Shown one piece after another: positions 1 through 8,316 of a stretch of DNA of 64,000 nt. Below the pieces are notes generated by a model that was not told the origin of the DNA, made no database searches, and was given only the letters and a program-made list of their open reading frames with translations. The stretch's first letter is position 1, and every line of letters begins with the position of its first letter. Source of the stretch: Rhodococcoides kyotonense (GTDB lineage Bacteria > Actinomycetota > Actinomycetes > Mycobacteriales > Mycobacteriaceae); assembly GCF_900188125.1 (NCBI RefSeq), contig NZ_FZOW01000007.1, positions 62,001-126,000 on the forward strand, written 5' to 3'. The position numbers were made by a program, and so were the translations under genes.

Positions 1-999
1 GGCGTCCTCGACGACTTCAGCGTCTGGCTCCACGACGGCGAGATGGCCGAACACGCGGACAGGGTCGTCGGGCTTCTCCGCACCACGTTGTCTCAGATGC
101 TCAAGGCCAACCCGGACTTCTCGGTCACGTCGTGGACACCCAACGACGCACACTTCCTCGTCGACGCAGTCGAGCGCATCGAGGATTCCGATGCCGAGAA
201 CGGTGCCGCAGCGGCAACCAACATCGTTCTGACGGTCCTCGAATTCCTCACGTTCCTCGACGAGACGGACGCGTGGACCGGATCCGACGACGACTTCTCG
301 CACTGCATGGAAGACCTCACCGACTTCATCGACAACGACCCCGATGTCCTGGACCCGGAAGACATCGAGTTGCCCGACGTGTCCGTCGAGGACGAGTCGG
401 CGGCATTGCTCGCGTTGCCGCTCGTCGCCGGCGTCGATGCACTCGTCGAACGCGTCGGTTCGGGCGTAGCGGTGTCGGATGTGCCGGAACTGTCGGCGGC
501 GCTCGACGACCTCGATTCCCATGACGCCGGTCCCGCGGACATCACCGCCCTCGATCACTGGGCCGTCGCGTTCGCGTCGGACATCCTGGCGGTCGACGGC
601 AGCGACGTCACACGGGGGCCGAGCATCGAAGGGTTCCGCTCGCGTCAGACCGACAGTTTGCGCGACCTTCTCACGCATCACATTCGACACCAGCTCACGC
701 TCAGCGAAGAGGACGTGTCGATGGGGTTGGCCAACACGTTCGCCGTGCAGACACTGCTGGCAGCGATGACGGACGACCTTCCTCTCGACAATGCCGACGA
801 GGACTACGAGGGCCTGGAAGACGAGGACCTGCGCACCGCCCAGCTGATCGACTACCGCGTGCGTTCGCTCCAGGAGCAAGGCATCCTCACCCGCAACGGC
901 GATTCGCTGGAGGTTCCGGCCGCTCTTCGTCGCGCCGTTCTTGCAGGTGTCGAACTCGCGGAGCCGTTCGGAGACGAGGACCCGTCGGAAGCATCATGA
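1..999 (+). CDS. Hypothetical acidic protein, 5' end outside the window
   Basis: The frame is open from the first base, so the ATG at 43 is probably internal and the gene starts upstream. At least 332 residues are visible. They are very rich in Asp and Glu and mostly helical in character, with no signal peptide, membrane segment or known motif. The C-terminal part looks like a compact helical domain ending in a short acidic tail. I do not recognise the family. It reads in the same direction as the next gene, after a 167-base gap with no obvious terminator. Confidence 0.6.
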   Translation, partial: GVLDDFSVWLHDGEMAEHADRVVGLLRTTLSQMLKANPDFSVTSWTPNDAHFLVDAVERIEDSDAENGAAAATNIVLTVLEFLTFLDETDAWTGSDDDFSHCMEDLTDFIDNDPDVLDPEDIELPDVSVEDESAALLALPLVAGVDALVERVGSGVAVSDVPELSAALDDLDSHDAGPADITALDHWAVAFASDILAVDGSDVTRGPSIEGFRSRQTDSLRDLLTHHIRHQLTLSEEDVSMGLANTFAVQTLLAAMTDDLPLDNADEDYEGLEDEDLRTAQLIDYRVRSLQEQGILTRNGDSLEVPAALRRAVLAGVELAEPFGDEDPSEAS

Positions 1000-1166
1000 T
1001 CGGTCTGTAACGGTGGCGGCGTCTTCACCGACATGGTGCTCGGAATTCGAAGAATAGCCGTGAAGCAGCCCTCGGCAGTCGACCTCCCGCTTCGAGCCCC
1101 TCGGTCGATCTCGGTGGACCTGCGGTGCTCACGCGCCGCATCACCAGCCCGATTCGAGGACCCCTC

Positions 1167-1865
1167 ATGACCGATCCATTCTCACAGCCCTACGTCTTCC
1201 CCGGCGCCGACCGCCCGAAGCGTTCACGACCTCGACTCGGCAAGATCGTCGGGTGGGTCGCGCTCGTCGTCGGCGTCCTGTTCGTACTGGCGTCCCTGAT
1301 CGACTTCTCTTTCGCCGGCCTGGTCGTAGGGCTGTGCGCGGCCGCCGCCGGTGGCCTGTACCTGTTCGCCGATCCGTCGAAGGGTCGCATCGTCTGGGCG
1401 ACGCCGGCGATCGCCACTCTCCCGGCGCTGATCGCGTTCGGAATCTCGACGCCCACGCCCGAACCCGAGGAGACGCCGACAGCGGCGGCATTCGCGGCAC
1501 CTGCCATCGCGGACGTCTCGACGACGACCGCACGTCCGACGACGACGGTTCCCACGACTACTGCACCGACGACCGTGGCTCCCACGACGACCGTGCCGAC
1601 GACTGTGGCTCCGACGCCGGAAACCGTCCCCGTCTACGTGCCGCCGCCGACGACTGAGTATGCCCCCGCGCCCGCCCCGGCCTACGTTCCCGAGCCGGAG
1701 CCCGTGTACGTCCCGCCTGCGCCTGTGGTTGCCGAGGCACCGTCGTACGTGTCGTACGCGAACTGCGCAGCGGTCAGGGCCGCAGGAGCCGCTCCGATCT
1801 ACCGAGGCGAGCCCGGGTACAGCTCCAAGCTCGACCGTGACGGAGACGGCGTCGGCTGCGAGTAG
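1167..1865 (+). CDS. Membrane-anchored protein with C-terminal Excalibur calcium-binding domain
   Basis: 232 residues. The ATG at 1167 is chosen because GAGGA precedes it by about 7 bases; an in-frame ATG at 1125 lacks such a site. After a basic N-terminus come two or three hydrophobic segments (about residues 25-100), then a long Thr/Pro-rich stretch with repeated TTT/APTT units and YVP repeats. The protein ends in an Excalibur motif containing DRDGDGVGCE, preceded by two Cys-bearing segments. Excalibur domains are extracellular and resemble an EF-hand loop. The Pro/Thr region probably crosses the cell wall. Function beyond likely surface Ca2+ binding is unknown. Confidence 0.8.
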   Translation: MTDPFSQPYVFPGADRPKRSRPRLGKIVGWVALVVGVLFVLASLIDFSFAGLVVGLCAAAAGGLYLFADPSKGRIVWATPAIATLPALIAFGISTPTPEPEETPTAAAFAAPAIADVSTTTARPTTTVPTTTAPTTVAPTTTVPTTVAPTPETVPVYVPPPTTEYAPAPAPAYVPEPEPVYVPPAPVVAEAPSYVSYANCAAVRAAGAAPIYRGEPGYSSKLDRDGDGVGCE

Positions 1866-1873
1866 CAAGTGCC

Positions 1874-1930
1874 CACGTGCACGAAAATACATAGCCCCTA
1901 TGTATTTTCGTGCACGTGCGGCGGAGCCGC
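1874..1930. terminator. Composite palindrome H1 (21-bp arms plus mini-hairpin)
   Basis: Arms at 1874-1894 and 1898-1918 are perfectly complementary (21 bp, 3-base loop CCC). The outer end is CACGTGCACG and the inner end ATACATAG. It is followed at once by a 5-bp mini-hairpin with a GGA triloop (1918-1930, core GCGGAGC). It lies 8 bases after the Excalibur stop codon, so it probably terminates that transcript. There is no T-run. It is a member of the palindrome family described in the findings. Confidence 0.8.
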
Positions 1931-2005
1931 CTTCTTGTCGGACCCCATCACTACTGTCATTCACGACGGGCGGATCCAGCCGCCCATCGATGGGAGGGCA
2001 TCCAC

Positions 2006-3277
2006 ATGAACGACCGACTCCAGGGTTCCATCGAGAGTGCGTGGGCCTCGTACACCGAAGAGCTGGCCACGTTCGTCCCCACCCTGCGTTCACGGGAAAG
2101 CATGCGCATCGTCGCCGAGTCCGGGCTCGATCGCGGTGACGGCGATGCACCGTGGGTTCACGTGCAGCGCACGGACGACGCCCTGGAGTCCGCGGCCGTA
2201 CTTGCCGGTTACCTGTACGACGGCGTCGAACCGGCCGTCGGCAACGACGACCTGCTCGTCCAACTCGGCTGGACCGAACCGGGCGAACATACCGAGCACT
2301 CCGGGCTTGTCACCAGACTGATGACTCGACCCGCAAGCGGCGCAACGGAATTCGCCGAGCGGATCGTGCGGTTGTTCAGAGAGGTCTGGGCGGTGCCGCA
2401 TCCGGCGTTCCTGTCGTCCGACGCCGACACACGCGACAAGCGTCAGTTCCGCACTGCTACGGACCGGCGACTTCCGGACACCACCGCGGTGCAACCCTTG
2501 GACATCGATCATCTGCGGGCGATCATTCTCGACACCGTCGTCGACGCACCTGGAATCGACGTCTCGCGAGAAACCAACGGCGACATCCGTATCGACGGTT
2601 TCGCTCTTCCGGTGCACATCTGCTTCGGTCCCGACGCCAATTCCGTGCGTCTGCACGCCCCTTTGGTCAGCGGCGTCGTCATGTCGACTGCGTTGTCGCG
2701 CAGGCTGTCTTGGCTCAACACCCGATGGCGGCACATCACGTTCGTCGTCGCAGGCGATCAACTGTTCGCCGACAGTTCTGTCGTGACGCAGACCTACGTG
2801 CCCCGACATGTGACGTCGATGCTCTACCACCTGGGATTGTTCGTGGACTCCGTCGACGCCGCGTTCGCCGCCGAACTCGAAGGCACCGTCTACGATCCCA
2901 CTCACCGCCACGCCGAGCCGGTACCGACCGTCTCGTGGTCCGACGACAGCGGCACGCTCGGAACACTCCGCGCTGCATGCGAATTGACACGGGGTCCTGT
3001 CGACGCGGCCACCGTGGAAGCCCTGTGCCGCAAGCAGGACATCGGCGAGCTCATCGAGCGCGCCGAGTTCTCGGCGCAGCGATTCCGCGATCATGCACAC
3101 CGACTAGGCGACGAGCGCAGGATCCGGGCGGCCGTGATGTGCGACGCCTTTGCCGTCAGCTGGACGTACGTCGCGGACAGTCTGAGCCGCGCTTTTCATC
3201 GGCCGCCGACACCGCCCAAGCCGCAACAGATCTCATTGTTCGACCACATGGAAGAACCCGCATTGTTCGATCTCTGA
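2006..3277 (+). CDS. Conserved actinobacterial protein with YbjN/T3SS-chaperone-like module
   Basis: 423 residues. The start at 2006 follows GGGAGGG at a good distance; the longer frame begins inside palindrome H1. It is cytosolic with no signal peptide. The middle (about residues 170-300) has the alternating strand pattern and short hydrophobic core seen in YbjN-like peptide-binding chaperone domains of actinobacteria; this assignment is by eye and tentative. The C-terminal third is helical and ends with a Pro-rich linker and a phenylalanine-containing tail. No catalytic motif is visible. The gene stands alone between palindrome H1 and the NrtR-like regulator. Confidence 0.6.
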   Translation: MNDRLQGSIESAWASYTEELATFVPTLRSRESMRIVAESGLDRGDGDAPWVHVQRTDDALESAAVLAGYLYDGVEPAVGNDDLLVQLGWTEPGEHTEHSGLVTRLMTRPASGATEFAERIVRLFREVWAVPHPAFLSSDADTRDKRQFRTATDRRLPDTTAVQPLDIDHLRAIILDTVVDAPGIDVSRETNGDIRIDGFALPVHICFGPDANSVRLHAPLVSGVVMSTALSRRLSWLNTRWRHITFVVAGDQLFADSSVVTQTYVPRHVTSMLYHLGLFVDSVDAAFAAELEGTVYDPTHRHAEPVPTVSWSDDSGTLGTLRAACELTRGPVDAATVEALCRKQDIGELIERAEFSAQRFRDHAHRLGDERRIRAAVMCDAFAVSWTYVADSLSRAFHRPPTPPKPQQISLFDHMEEPALFDL

Positions 3278-3311
3278 GTCAGATAACTCAACAATGCGCT
3301 AAGCTCGGCGG

Positions 3312-3986
3312 GTGGAGACGGACCAGATCGCGGACAAAGCTTTGACCGACTACCCCAGGCCGTCGGTCGCCGTCGACGTCGCTGTCCTGACGGTGCACGA
3401 CGATGCCCTGAAGGTGGTGGTCGTTCCGTCTCCGCGAGGTGATGCCCTCCCCGGAACGTTTCTCCATCCGGGCGAACGACTCGCCGATGCCGCCGACCGA
3501 GCTCTGCGAACCAAAGCAGGCCTCGGCGGCCTGGATTTCCATCAGATCGGCATGTTCGACGCCCCGGACCGAGACGAGCGCGGCTGGGTCCTGTCGATGG
3601 CACATGGTGCAACGGTCGCGCCGGGCTCACTTACGACAAGCGTCGCATTGGTGGAGGTGCACAACGGTTCTCCGACAAGGCCGTTGGCGTTCGACCACGA
3701 TGCCATGACTGCATTGTCCGTCGAGGACCTGCGTCGGCGATACGCGTCGAGCATCGATCCCGGGCATTTGCTCGGGGACACGTTCACGTTGCTCGAACTT
3801 CGGCGCCTCTACGAAGTCGTGTTCGACAACGAATTCGCCAAGGACACCTTTCGACGGCATGTCACGAGCGCACTCGAAGGCACAGGCGAGACGTCCATCG
3901 CCGGTGGCGGCCGACCGGCAGAGCTGTACCGACGCACGCCGGAGCCACGTCTGCCGGAGTCGGCCTCGGCGTTGTTTCGGAGTTAG
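3312..3986 (+). CDS. NrtR-family transcriptional regulator (degenerate Nudix domain + winged helix)
   Basis: 224 residues from a GTG start with no clear ribosome binding site, possibly leaderless. Residues about 15-130 form a Nudix fold. The Nudix box is degenerate: GERLADAADRALRTKAGL lacks the REUXEE glutamates, so pyrophosphohydrolase activity is unlikely. The C-terminus (about 145-215, with GDTFTLLELRRLYE and GRPAELYRR) matches the NrtR winged helix. NrtR proteins sense ADP-ribose and control NAD genes. The neighbours are ADP-ribose-processing enzymes, so I infer it controls them. Its stop codon overlaps that of the convergent macrodomain gene in the bases TTAG at 3983-3986. Confidence 0.85.
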   Translation: METDQIADKALTDYPRPSVAVDVAVLTVHDDALKVVVVPSPRGDALPGTFLHPGERLADAADRALRTKAGLGGLDFHQIGMFDAPDRDERGWVLSMAHGATVAPGSLTTSVALVEVHNGSPTRPLAFDHDAMTALSVEDLRRRYASSIDPGHLLGDTFTLLELRRLYEVVFDNEFAKDTFRRHVTSALEGTGETSIAGGGRPAELYRRTPEPRLPESASALFRS

Positions 3987-4492
3987 CTCAGCAACCTTGA
4001 CGTCAGTGCTGCGATTCTGCTGGAGAACGCAACCAGAGTGACCACCTCGACGCGCGTTGCGGCACCGGCCACGGCGGCAACCTGCTGCGCCACAGCATCA
4101 TCCACCGGCCACCCGTAGGACCCGCCGGAGATCAGCGGAAACGACACAGTCTTGGCACCAACGCTATCCGCGACAGCGAGGCTGCGAACGTATGCAGACC
4201 GCAGAATTGCCGACCGGTCCTCGTGCGCCGAATACCGCGGGCCCACAGTGTGAACGACCCATCTCGCCGGCAGACGGCCTGCAGTCGTCGCAACGGCGGC
4301 CCCGGCCGCGAGTCCGTTCGGCAGCGAAGTGTTCCGCAACGTCTTGCATTCCGCCAAAATGTCCGGCCCGCCTGCGCGATGAACGGCGCCGTCGACTCCC
4401 CCTCCGCCCAGCAAGGTGGAATTGGCCGCGTTGACGATGGCGTCGACACGCAAGGTGGTGATGTCGCCGCGAACGACGTCGATGACGGTCAT
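3983..4492 (-). CDS. Macrodomain protein, likely O-acetyl-ADP-ribose / ADP-ribose hydrolase
   Basis: 169 residues, the usual length for a single macrodomain. The N-terminus DVVRGDITTLRVDAIVNAAN, then LLGGGGVDGAVHRAGG, are the classical ADP-ribose-binding motifs. GPR and FPLISGGSYGWP further on form the other wall of the pocket. It is closest to the MacroD/YmdB type, which removes ADP-ribose from acidic residues or deacetylates O-acetyl-ADP-ribose. The ATG overlaps the stop of the upstream ADP-ribosylglycohydrolase gene (ATGA), so the two are translationally coupled. Both produce or consume free ADP-ribose, the expected ligand of the adjacent NrtR-like regulator. Confidence 0.92.
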   Translation of the reverse strand: MTVIDVVRGDITTLRVDAIVNAANSTLLGGGGVDGAVHRAGGPDILAECKTLRNTSLPNGLAAGAAVATTAGRLPARWVVHTVGPRYSAHEDRSAILRSAYVRSLAVADSVGAKTVSFPLISGGSYGWPVDDAVAQQVAAVAGAATRVEVVTLVAFSSRIAALTSRLLS

Positions 4493-5424
4493 GGGCGTGC
4501 TCCTGCGATATCGGCGGCCAGTGCGACGAGGTCGTCGCCGGACAGGTTCGGATATCCGTGCAGCATCGAGCGCCACCGTGAGGGAACGGCCGACGCTCCC
4601 CAGCGGGCTCCGAGCAATCCACCTGCGATGGCCGCGGTGGTGTCGGTGTCGCCGCCGGCGAGTACGCACAGTTCGAGAGCGCGTACGAGATGCCCCGGTC
4701 CGTCCTGGTCGGCCCGTGTGATCGCGCACCACGCCGTCTGAACCGCGTGCACCACCCAGCCGTTGTTGTCGAAGTCCGACGGCTGACCGGCTTCCGCCTC
4801 GTCGAGTCGCTCCCGCCAGAAGTTCGCGGCGTCCCCTGCGGTGTCCAGCCACAGCCGTACGCCGTCGAAGGTCCCGTGGAGCACCGCGTGGCGGATCGCG
4901 AACGACCACATCGCGCACGCTTCACCGGCCTGCGGATCGGAGTGCGTCAGTGCACTGATGGCCTTGGCGGCTGCGGTGCAGTCGTCGGCGTCCGGGAGAA
5001 AGGCAAGCGCTACGGGCGCTGTGCGCATCAGCGAACCGTTTCCTCCGGTGCGCCCAGTCAAGGCCGCGGCCTTCGCCGTCATGTCGGCCGCCGACGGGCT
5101 GCGGTAGCCCAGGACCTTGCGCGTCTGAATGCCGACGTCGGCCGGATCGGTGTCGTACCAGGCAACGAAGTTCGCTGCGATCGCGTCGAGCCCGGCGGCG
5201 GTGCCGATGTCGGAGTCGCGAGCAGCGAGCGCAACTGCCGCAGCCATCGACGTGTCGTCGGTCCATTCCCCTGGTGCCCAATCGAAGGTGCCGCCGCCGA
5301 TCATGTCGACGACTGTCCCCGGCGCGGGATGGGTGAATTCGTACCCTGCGCCCAGCGCGTCACCTGCGGCGGTCGCCAGAAGTACACCTGCGGCGCGGTC
5401 ACTCTGCTCCGACGTCAGCTTCAT
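4489..5424 (-). CDS. ADP-ribosylglycohydrolase (DraG/ARH family)
   Basis: 311 residues, full length. Metal and substrate motifs are in place: GDALGAGYE near residue 21, EWTDDTSMA near 53 and the C-terminal GGDTDTTAA. These Asp residues bind the two Mg2+ ions of ARH enzymes. The reaction removes ADP-ribose from proteins or small molecules. AAGGAG lies about 6 bases upstream of the ATG. The stop overlaps the macrodomain start. Upstream lies a palindromic promoter region that may be the NrtR operator. The protein or small-molecule target is unknown; no mono-ADP-ribosyltransferase is seen in the window. Confidence 0.93.
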   Translation of the reverse strand: MKLTSEQSDRAAGVLLATAAGDALGAGYEFTHPAPGTVVDMIGGGTFDWAPGEWTDDTSMAAAVALAARDSDIGTAAGLDAIAANFVAWYDTDPADVGIQTRKVLGYRSPSAADMTAKAAALTGRTGGNGSLMRTAPVALAFLPDADDCTAAAKAISALTHSDPQAGEACAMWSFAIRHAVLHGTFDGVRLWLDTAGDAANFWRERLDEAEAGQPSDFDNNGWVVHAVQTAWCAITRADQDGPGHLVRALELCVLAGGDTDTTAAIAGGLLGARWGASAVPSRWRSMLHGYPNLSGDDLVALAADIAGARP

Positions 5425-5446
5425 TCGTTCTCCTTAGCTCGTTTCT

Positions 5447-5475
5447 GCGCTTACCTTAGCGCGACTTCGCGCAAA
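5447..5475. promoter_or_regulatory. Candidate NrtR operator upstream of the ADP-ribosylglycohydrolase operon
   Basis: Two overlapping inverted repeats sit 23-51 bases upstream of the ADP-ribosylglycohydrolase start. GCGCT-TACCTT-AGCGC covers 5447-5462. TTAGCGCGA-CT-TCGCGCAAA covers 5456-5475 (8 of 9 pairs). The octamer CTTAGCGC here recurs on the opposite strand at 3296-3303, just before the nrtR-like gene. Position and symmetry suit a repressor site; assignment to NrtR is inference. Confidence 0.4.
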
Positions 5476-5641
5476 GCGTCAACCACTACCCCTCCCACGC
5501 AGACACACATACTCGCCGCACGAATTTTTCGGCATATACGCAGGCCAGACCGCTACTGAGAAATCGATCACGCTCGCGGCTTCCATTTGCTGATACTTCG
5601 AGTTACATTAAAAGCATGTTCGCCCCACGTAGGAGGAAGCG

Positions 5642-6658
5642 ATGACACTGACGTCAGAAGATGGCACGATCTCGATCGACCCCGACGCGGAGACCGAGCA
5701 GTACAACGAGACTCTGCGGCTTCTGTCCGAGGGGTCGGTGCACAAGCACTTCGATCCCTACGTCGACATCGACTGGGAGTCCGCCGAGTTCGCGGTGACC
5801 GAGAACGATCGCCGCTGGATTCTTCCCACCAAGACCGATCCGATCGGTGGTCACGCCTGGTACCAGTCGCTGCCGGAGGACAAGCAGATCGCCATTGGCA
5901 TGTGGCGTCAGGCCAACGTGGCCAAGGTCGGTCTGCAGTTCGAGAACATCCTGATCCGCGGCATGATGCAGTACGTCTTCTCGCTGCCCAACGGCTCTGC
6001 CGAGGCGCGATACTGTACTCACGAATCCATCGAAGAGTGCAACCACACGCTGATGTTCCAGGAGATGGTCAACCGCGTCGACGACGACGCCCCTGGCATG
6101 AGCCGGCCTATGAAGATGCTGTCGCCGATCATCCCGCTGTTCGCGTCGATCGCGCCTGAGCTCTTCTTCGTCGGAGTGCTCGCCGGCGAAGAGCCCATCG
6201 ACCACATCCAGAAGTCCGTTCTGCGTTCGGGCGAGGAAATTCACCCGATCATGCAGGGCGTCATGGCCATTCACGTCGCCGAGGAAGCCCGTCACATCTC
6301 GTTCGCGCACCAGCTGCTTCGCCGTCGTGTCCCCAAGATGTCCAAGGTCGGCCGCTTCCTGTTGTCGCTCGCGTTCCCGATCGTCATGCGCGTCCTGTGC
6401 GACGCCATCGTGATCCCGCCGAAGCGATTCTGGAAGAAGTTCGACATCCCCACCCAGGTCAAGAAGGACCTGTTCTGGGAGTCGGACGCTGCGCAGCACA
6501 CGCTGCAGGACTACTTCGGTGACGTGCGCATGCTGGCTACCGATACCAAGATGATGAGCCGTCCGGCGAAGCTGATGTGGAAGCTGTGCGGCATCGACGG
6601 CAGGGCATCGCGCTTCCGCAGCGAGCCGGACCGCAGCTCCAGCCAGTTCGCCGCCTGA
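5642..6658 (+). CDS. AurF-like diiron N-oxygenase
   Basis: 338 residues, preceded by a strong GTAGGAGGAAGCG site. It belongs to the AurF family (para-aminobenzoate N-oxygenase type). The carboxylate/histidine ligand set is present: FENIL, EECNH, AGEEP and HVAEEARHISFAH supply the Glu and His residues for two irons. The known family member oxidises aromatic amines; the natural substrate of actinobacterial homologues like this one is not established. It is followed 61 bases on by a ferredoxin/ferredoxin reductase fusion that could deliver electrons. This pairing is the same as the mycobacterial Rv0885-fprB arrangement. Confidence 0.88.
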   Translation: MTLTSEDGTISIDPDAETEQYNETLRLLSEGSVHKHFDPYVDIDWESAEFAVTENDRRWILPTKTDPIGGHAWYQSLPEDKQIAIGMWRQANVAKVGLQFENILIRGMMQYVFSLPNGSAEARYCTHESIEECNHTLMFQEMVNRVDDDAPGMSRPMKMLSPIIPLFASIAPELFFVGVLAGEEPIDHIQKSVLRSGEEIHPIMQGVMAIHVAEEARHISFAHQLLRRRVPKMSKVGRFLLSLAFPIVMRVLCDAIVIPPKRFWKKFDIPTQVKKDLFWESDAAQHTLQDYFGDVRMLATDTKMMSRPAKLMWKLCGIDGRASRFRSEPDRSSSQFAA

Positions 6659-6719
6659 TCCTCCCCGTCTCTCACAGCGCCAGTTCTCTCCACAGCAGCG
6701 CCTGCCGTCAGGAATCGTC

Positions 6720-8267
6720 ATGCCCCACGTTGTCACCCAGTCATGTTGCAGCGACGCGTCGTGCGTCTACGCATGTCCCGTCAACTGCATACATCCGACT
6801 CCGGACGAACCCGACTTCCTGACGGCAGAAATGCTGCACATCGACCCGGCATCGTGCGTCGACTGCGGCGCTTGCGTGTCGGCGTGTCCCGTCGATGCGA
6901 TCGTCCCGAAGTCGAAGCTGACCGACAAGCAGCTTCCGTTCCTGACGATCAATGCCGACTTCTACAAGCAGGAGCGGCCGGCGAGGCCTCTTCTCGCACC
7001 GGTCTCTCCGGCACCGGCCGTCACCCGGGAACGGCAGCCGTTGCGGGTTGCGGTCGTCGGATCCGGCCCGTCGGCGATGTATGCGGCCGACGAGTTGCTG
7101 ACGCAACCGGGCGTGAAAGTCGATGTCTACGATCGACTTCCGCAGCCGCACGGCTTGGCCCGTCTGGGTGTTGCGCCTGATCACGAGAAGACGCGGCAGG
7201 TGTCGCGACTGTTCGAGCAGATCTCGGCTCAGCCCGGTTTCCAGTTCCACCTCGGTGTCGAGGTCGGCAAGGATGTCACGCACGACGAACTGCTCGAGAC
7301 GCATCACGCTGTCGTCTATGCGGTCGGTGCCTCGCGCGATCGTGAGCTGACCGTTCCGGGTGCCGATCTGCCAGGACGCACGTCGGCGACCGACTTCGTC
7401 GCCTGGTACAACGGTCACCCGGATCATTCGCACCGCCGTTACGACCTATCGCACAAGCGCGCAGTCGTCATCGGAAACGGCAACGTGGCACTCGACGTCG
7501 CACGCATTCTCACGATCGATCCCGAGAGGCTCGTCGGCACCAATGTCCCCAGTCATGTCCTGAAGGCGTTGCGCGAGTCCAACATCGAGGAAGTACTCGT
7601 CGTGGGACGACGCGGCGTCGCACAGTCGGCGTTCACGGTCCCCGAATTCGCTGGGCTGCTCAGCACTCCCGGCATCGACCTCTCGATCCACCGAGACGAA
7701 ATCATGCTCGACGCGACTACCACGAGGCTCGCCGAGACCAACGATCTGCCTCACGCCGTCGCCCAGAAACTGCAGCTTCTCAGACAGGTCGACGACTCCT
7801 CCAGCAGCGACAACAAGCGCATCGTACTGCGATACCTGTTGTCACCCACGCGAATTCTCGGAGACACGGCCGTCACCGGTGTCGAGTTCGACCGCATGAC
7901 GCTCGAGACAGACGAGAACGGCGCTGTGCTCAGCATTGTCACCGGCGAGAAGGAGTCCATCGACGCCGGGCTCGTTCTCACGTCGATCGGCTACCGCGGC
8001 GTCGCGCTGCCCGGTGTCCCGTTCGACGACCGACGCGGCGTCATTCCCAACGACGGCGGGCGTGTCCTCGACTCCCCCGGCGGCGCAACGGTTTCGGGAT
8101 CGTACGTGACCGGGTGGATCAAACGCGGCCCGTCCGGCTTCATCGGTACCAACAAGTCGTGTGCACAGGAAACCGTTCGCAACCTGGTCGACGACTTCAA
8201 CGACGGCAGCCTGCGCGACATCGATGTGAGCGCGACGCCTCGGCGGTGGCGGCTCCGCCGCTCGTGA
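6720..8267 (+). CDS. fprB: Ferredoxin--NADP+ reductase with fused N-terminal ferredoxin (FprB type)
   Basis: 515 residues. The first 70 hold a bacterial ferredoxin module with two cysteine clusters (CCSDASCVYACPVNC and CVDCGACVSACPVDA). From about residue 105 an adrenodoxin-reductase-like flavoprotein follows: VAVVGSGPSAMYAADELL binds FAD and VIGNGNVALDVARIL binds NADP. GGSWITGWIKRGP-type residues near the end (VTGWIKRGPSGFIG) are typical of the family. It moves electrons between NADPH and iron-sulfur clusters, probably for the diiron oxygenase just upstream. The stop codon lies in the first arm of palindrome H2. Confidence 0.93.
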   Translation: MPHVVTQSCCSDASCVYACPVNCIHPTPDEPDFLTAEMLHIDPASCVDCGACVSACPVDAIVPKSKLTDKQLPFLTINADFYKQERPARPLLAPVSPAPAVTRERQPLRVAVVGSGPSAMYAADELLTQPGVKVDVYDRLPQPHGLARLGVAPDHEKTRQVSRLFEQISAQPGFQFHLGVEVGKDVTHDELLETHHAVVYAVGASRDRELTVPGADLPGRTSATDFVAWYNGHPDHSHRRYDLSHKRAVVIGNGNVALDVARILTIDPERLVGTNVPSHVLKALRESNIEEVLVVGRRGVAQSAFTVPEFAGLLSTPGIDLSIHRDEIMLDATTTRLAETNDLPHAVAQKLQLLRQVDDSSSSDNKRIVLRYLLSPTRILGDTAVTGVEFDRMTLETDENGAVLSIVTGEKESIDAGLVLTSIGYRGVALPGVPFDDRRGVIPNDGGRVLDSPGGATVSGSYVTGWIKRGPSGFIGTNKSCAQETVRNLVDDFNDGSLRDIDVSATPRRWRLRRS

Positions 8268-8306
8268 GTGAAAATGTATAGAGGGGTACACATTTCCACT
8301 CACGAG
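8249..8306. terminator. Composite palindrome H2 between convergent genes
   Basis: Arms 8261-8280 and 8287-8306 pair at 18 of 20 positions (CTCGTGAGTG at the outer end, ATGTATA at the inner end). On the left is a 5-bp mini-hairpin with triloop TCC (8249-8261), the complement of the GGA type in H1. The element spans the fprB stop codon and precedes the stop of the convergent aldo/keto reductase gene. A bidirectional terminator is the simplest reading. Confidence 0.75.
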
Positions 8307-8316
8307 GGGTAATGGC

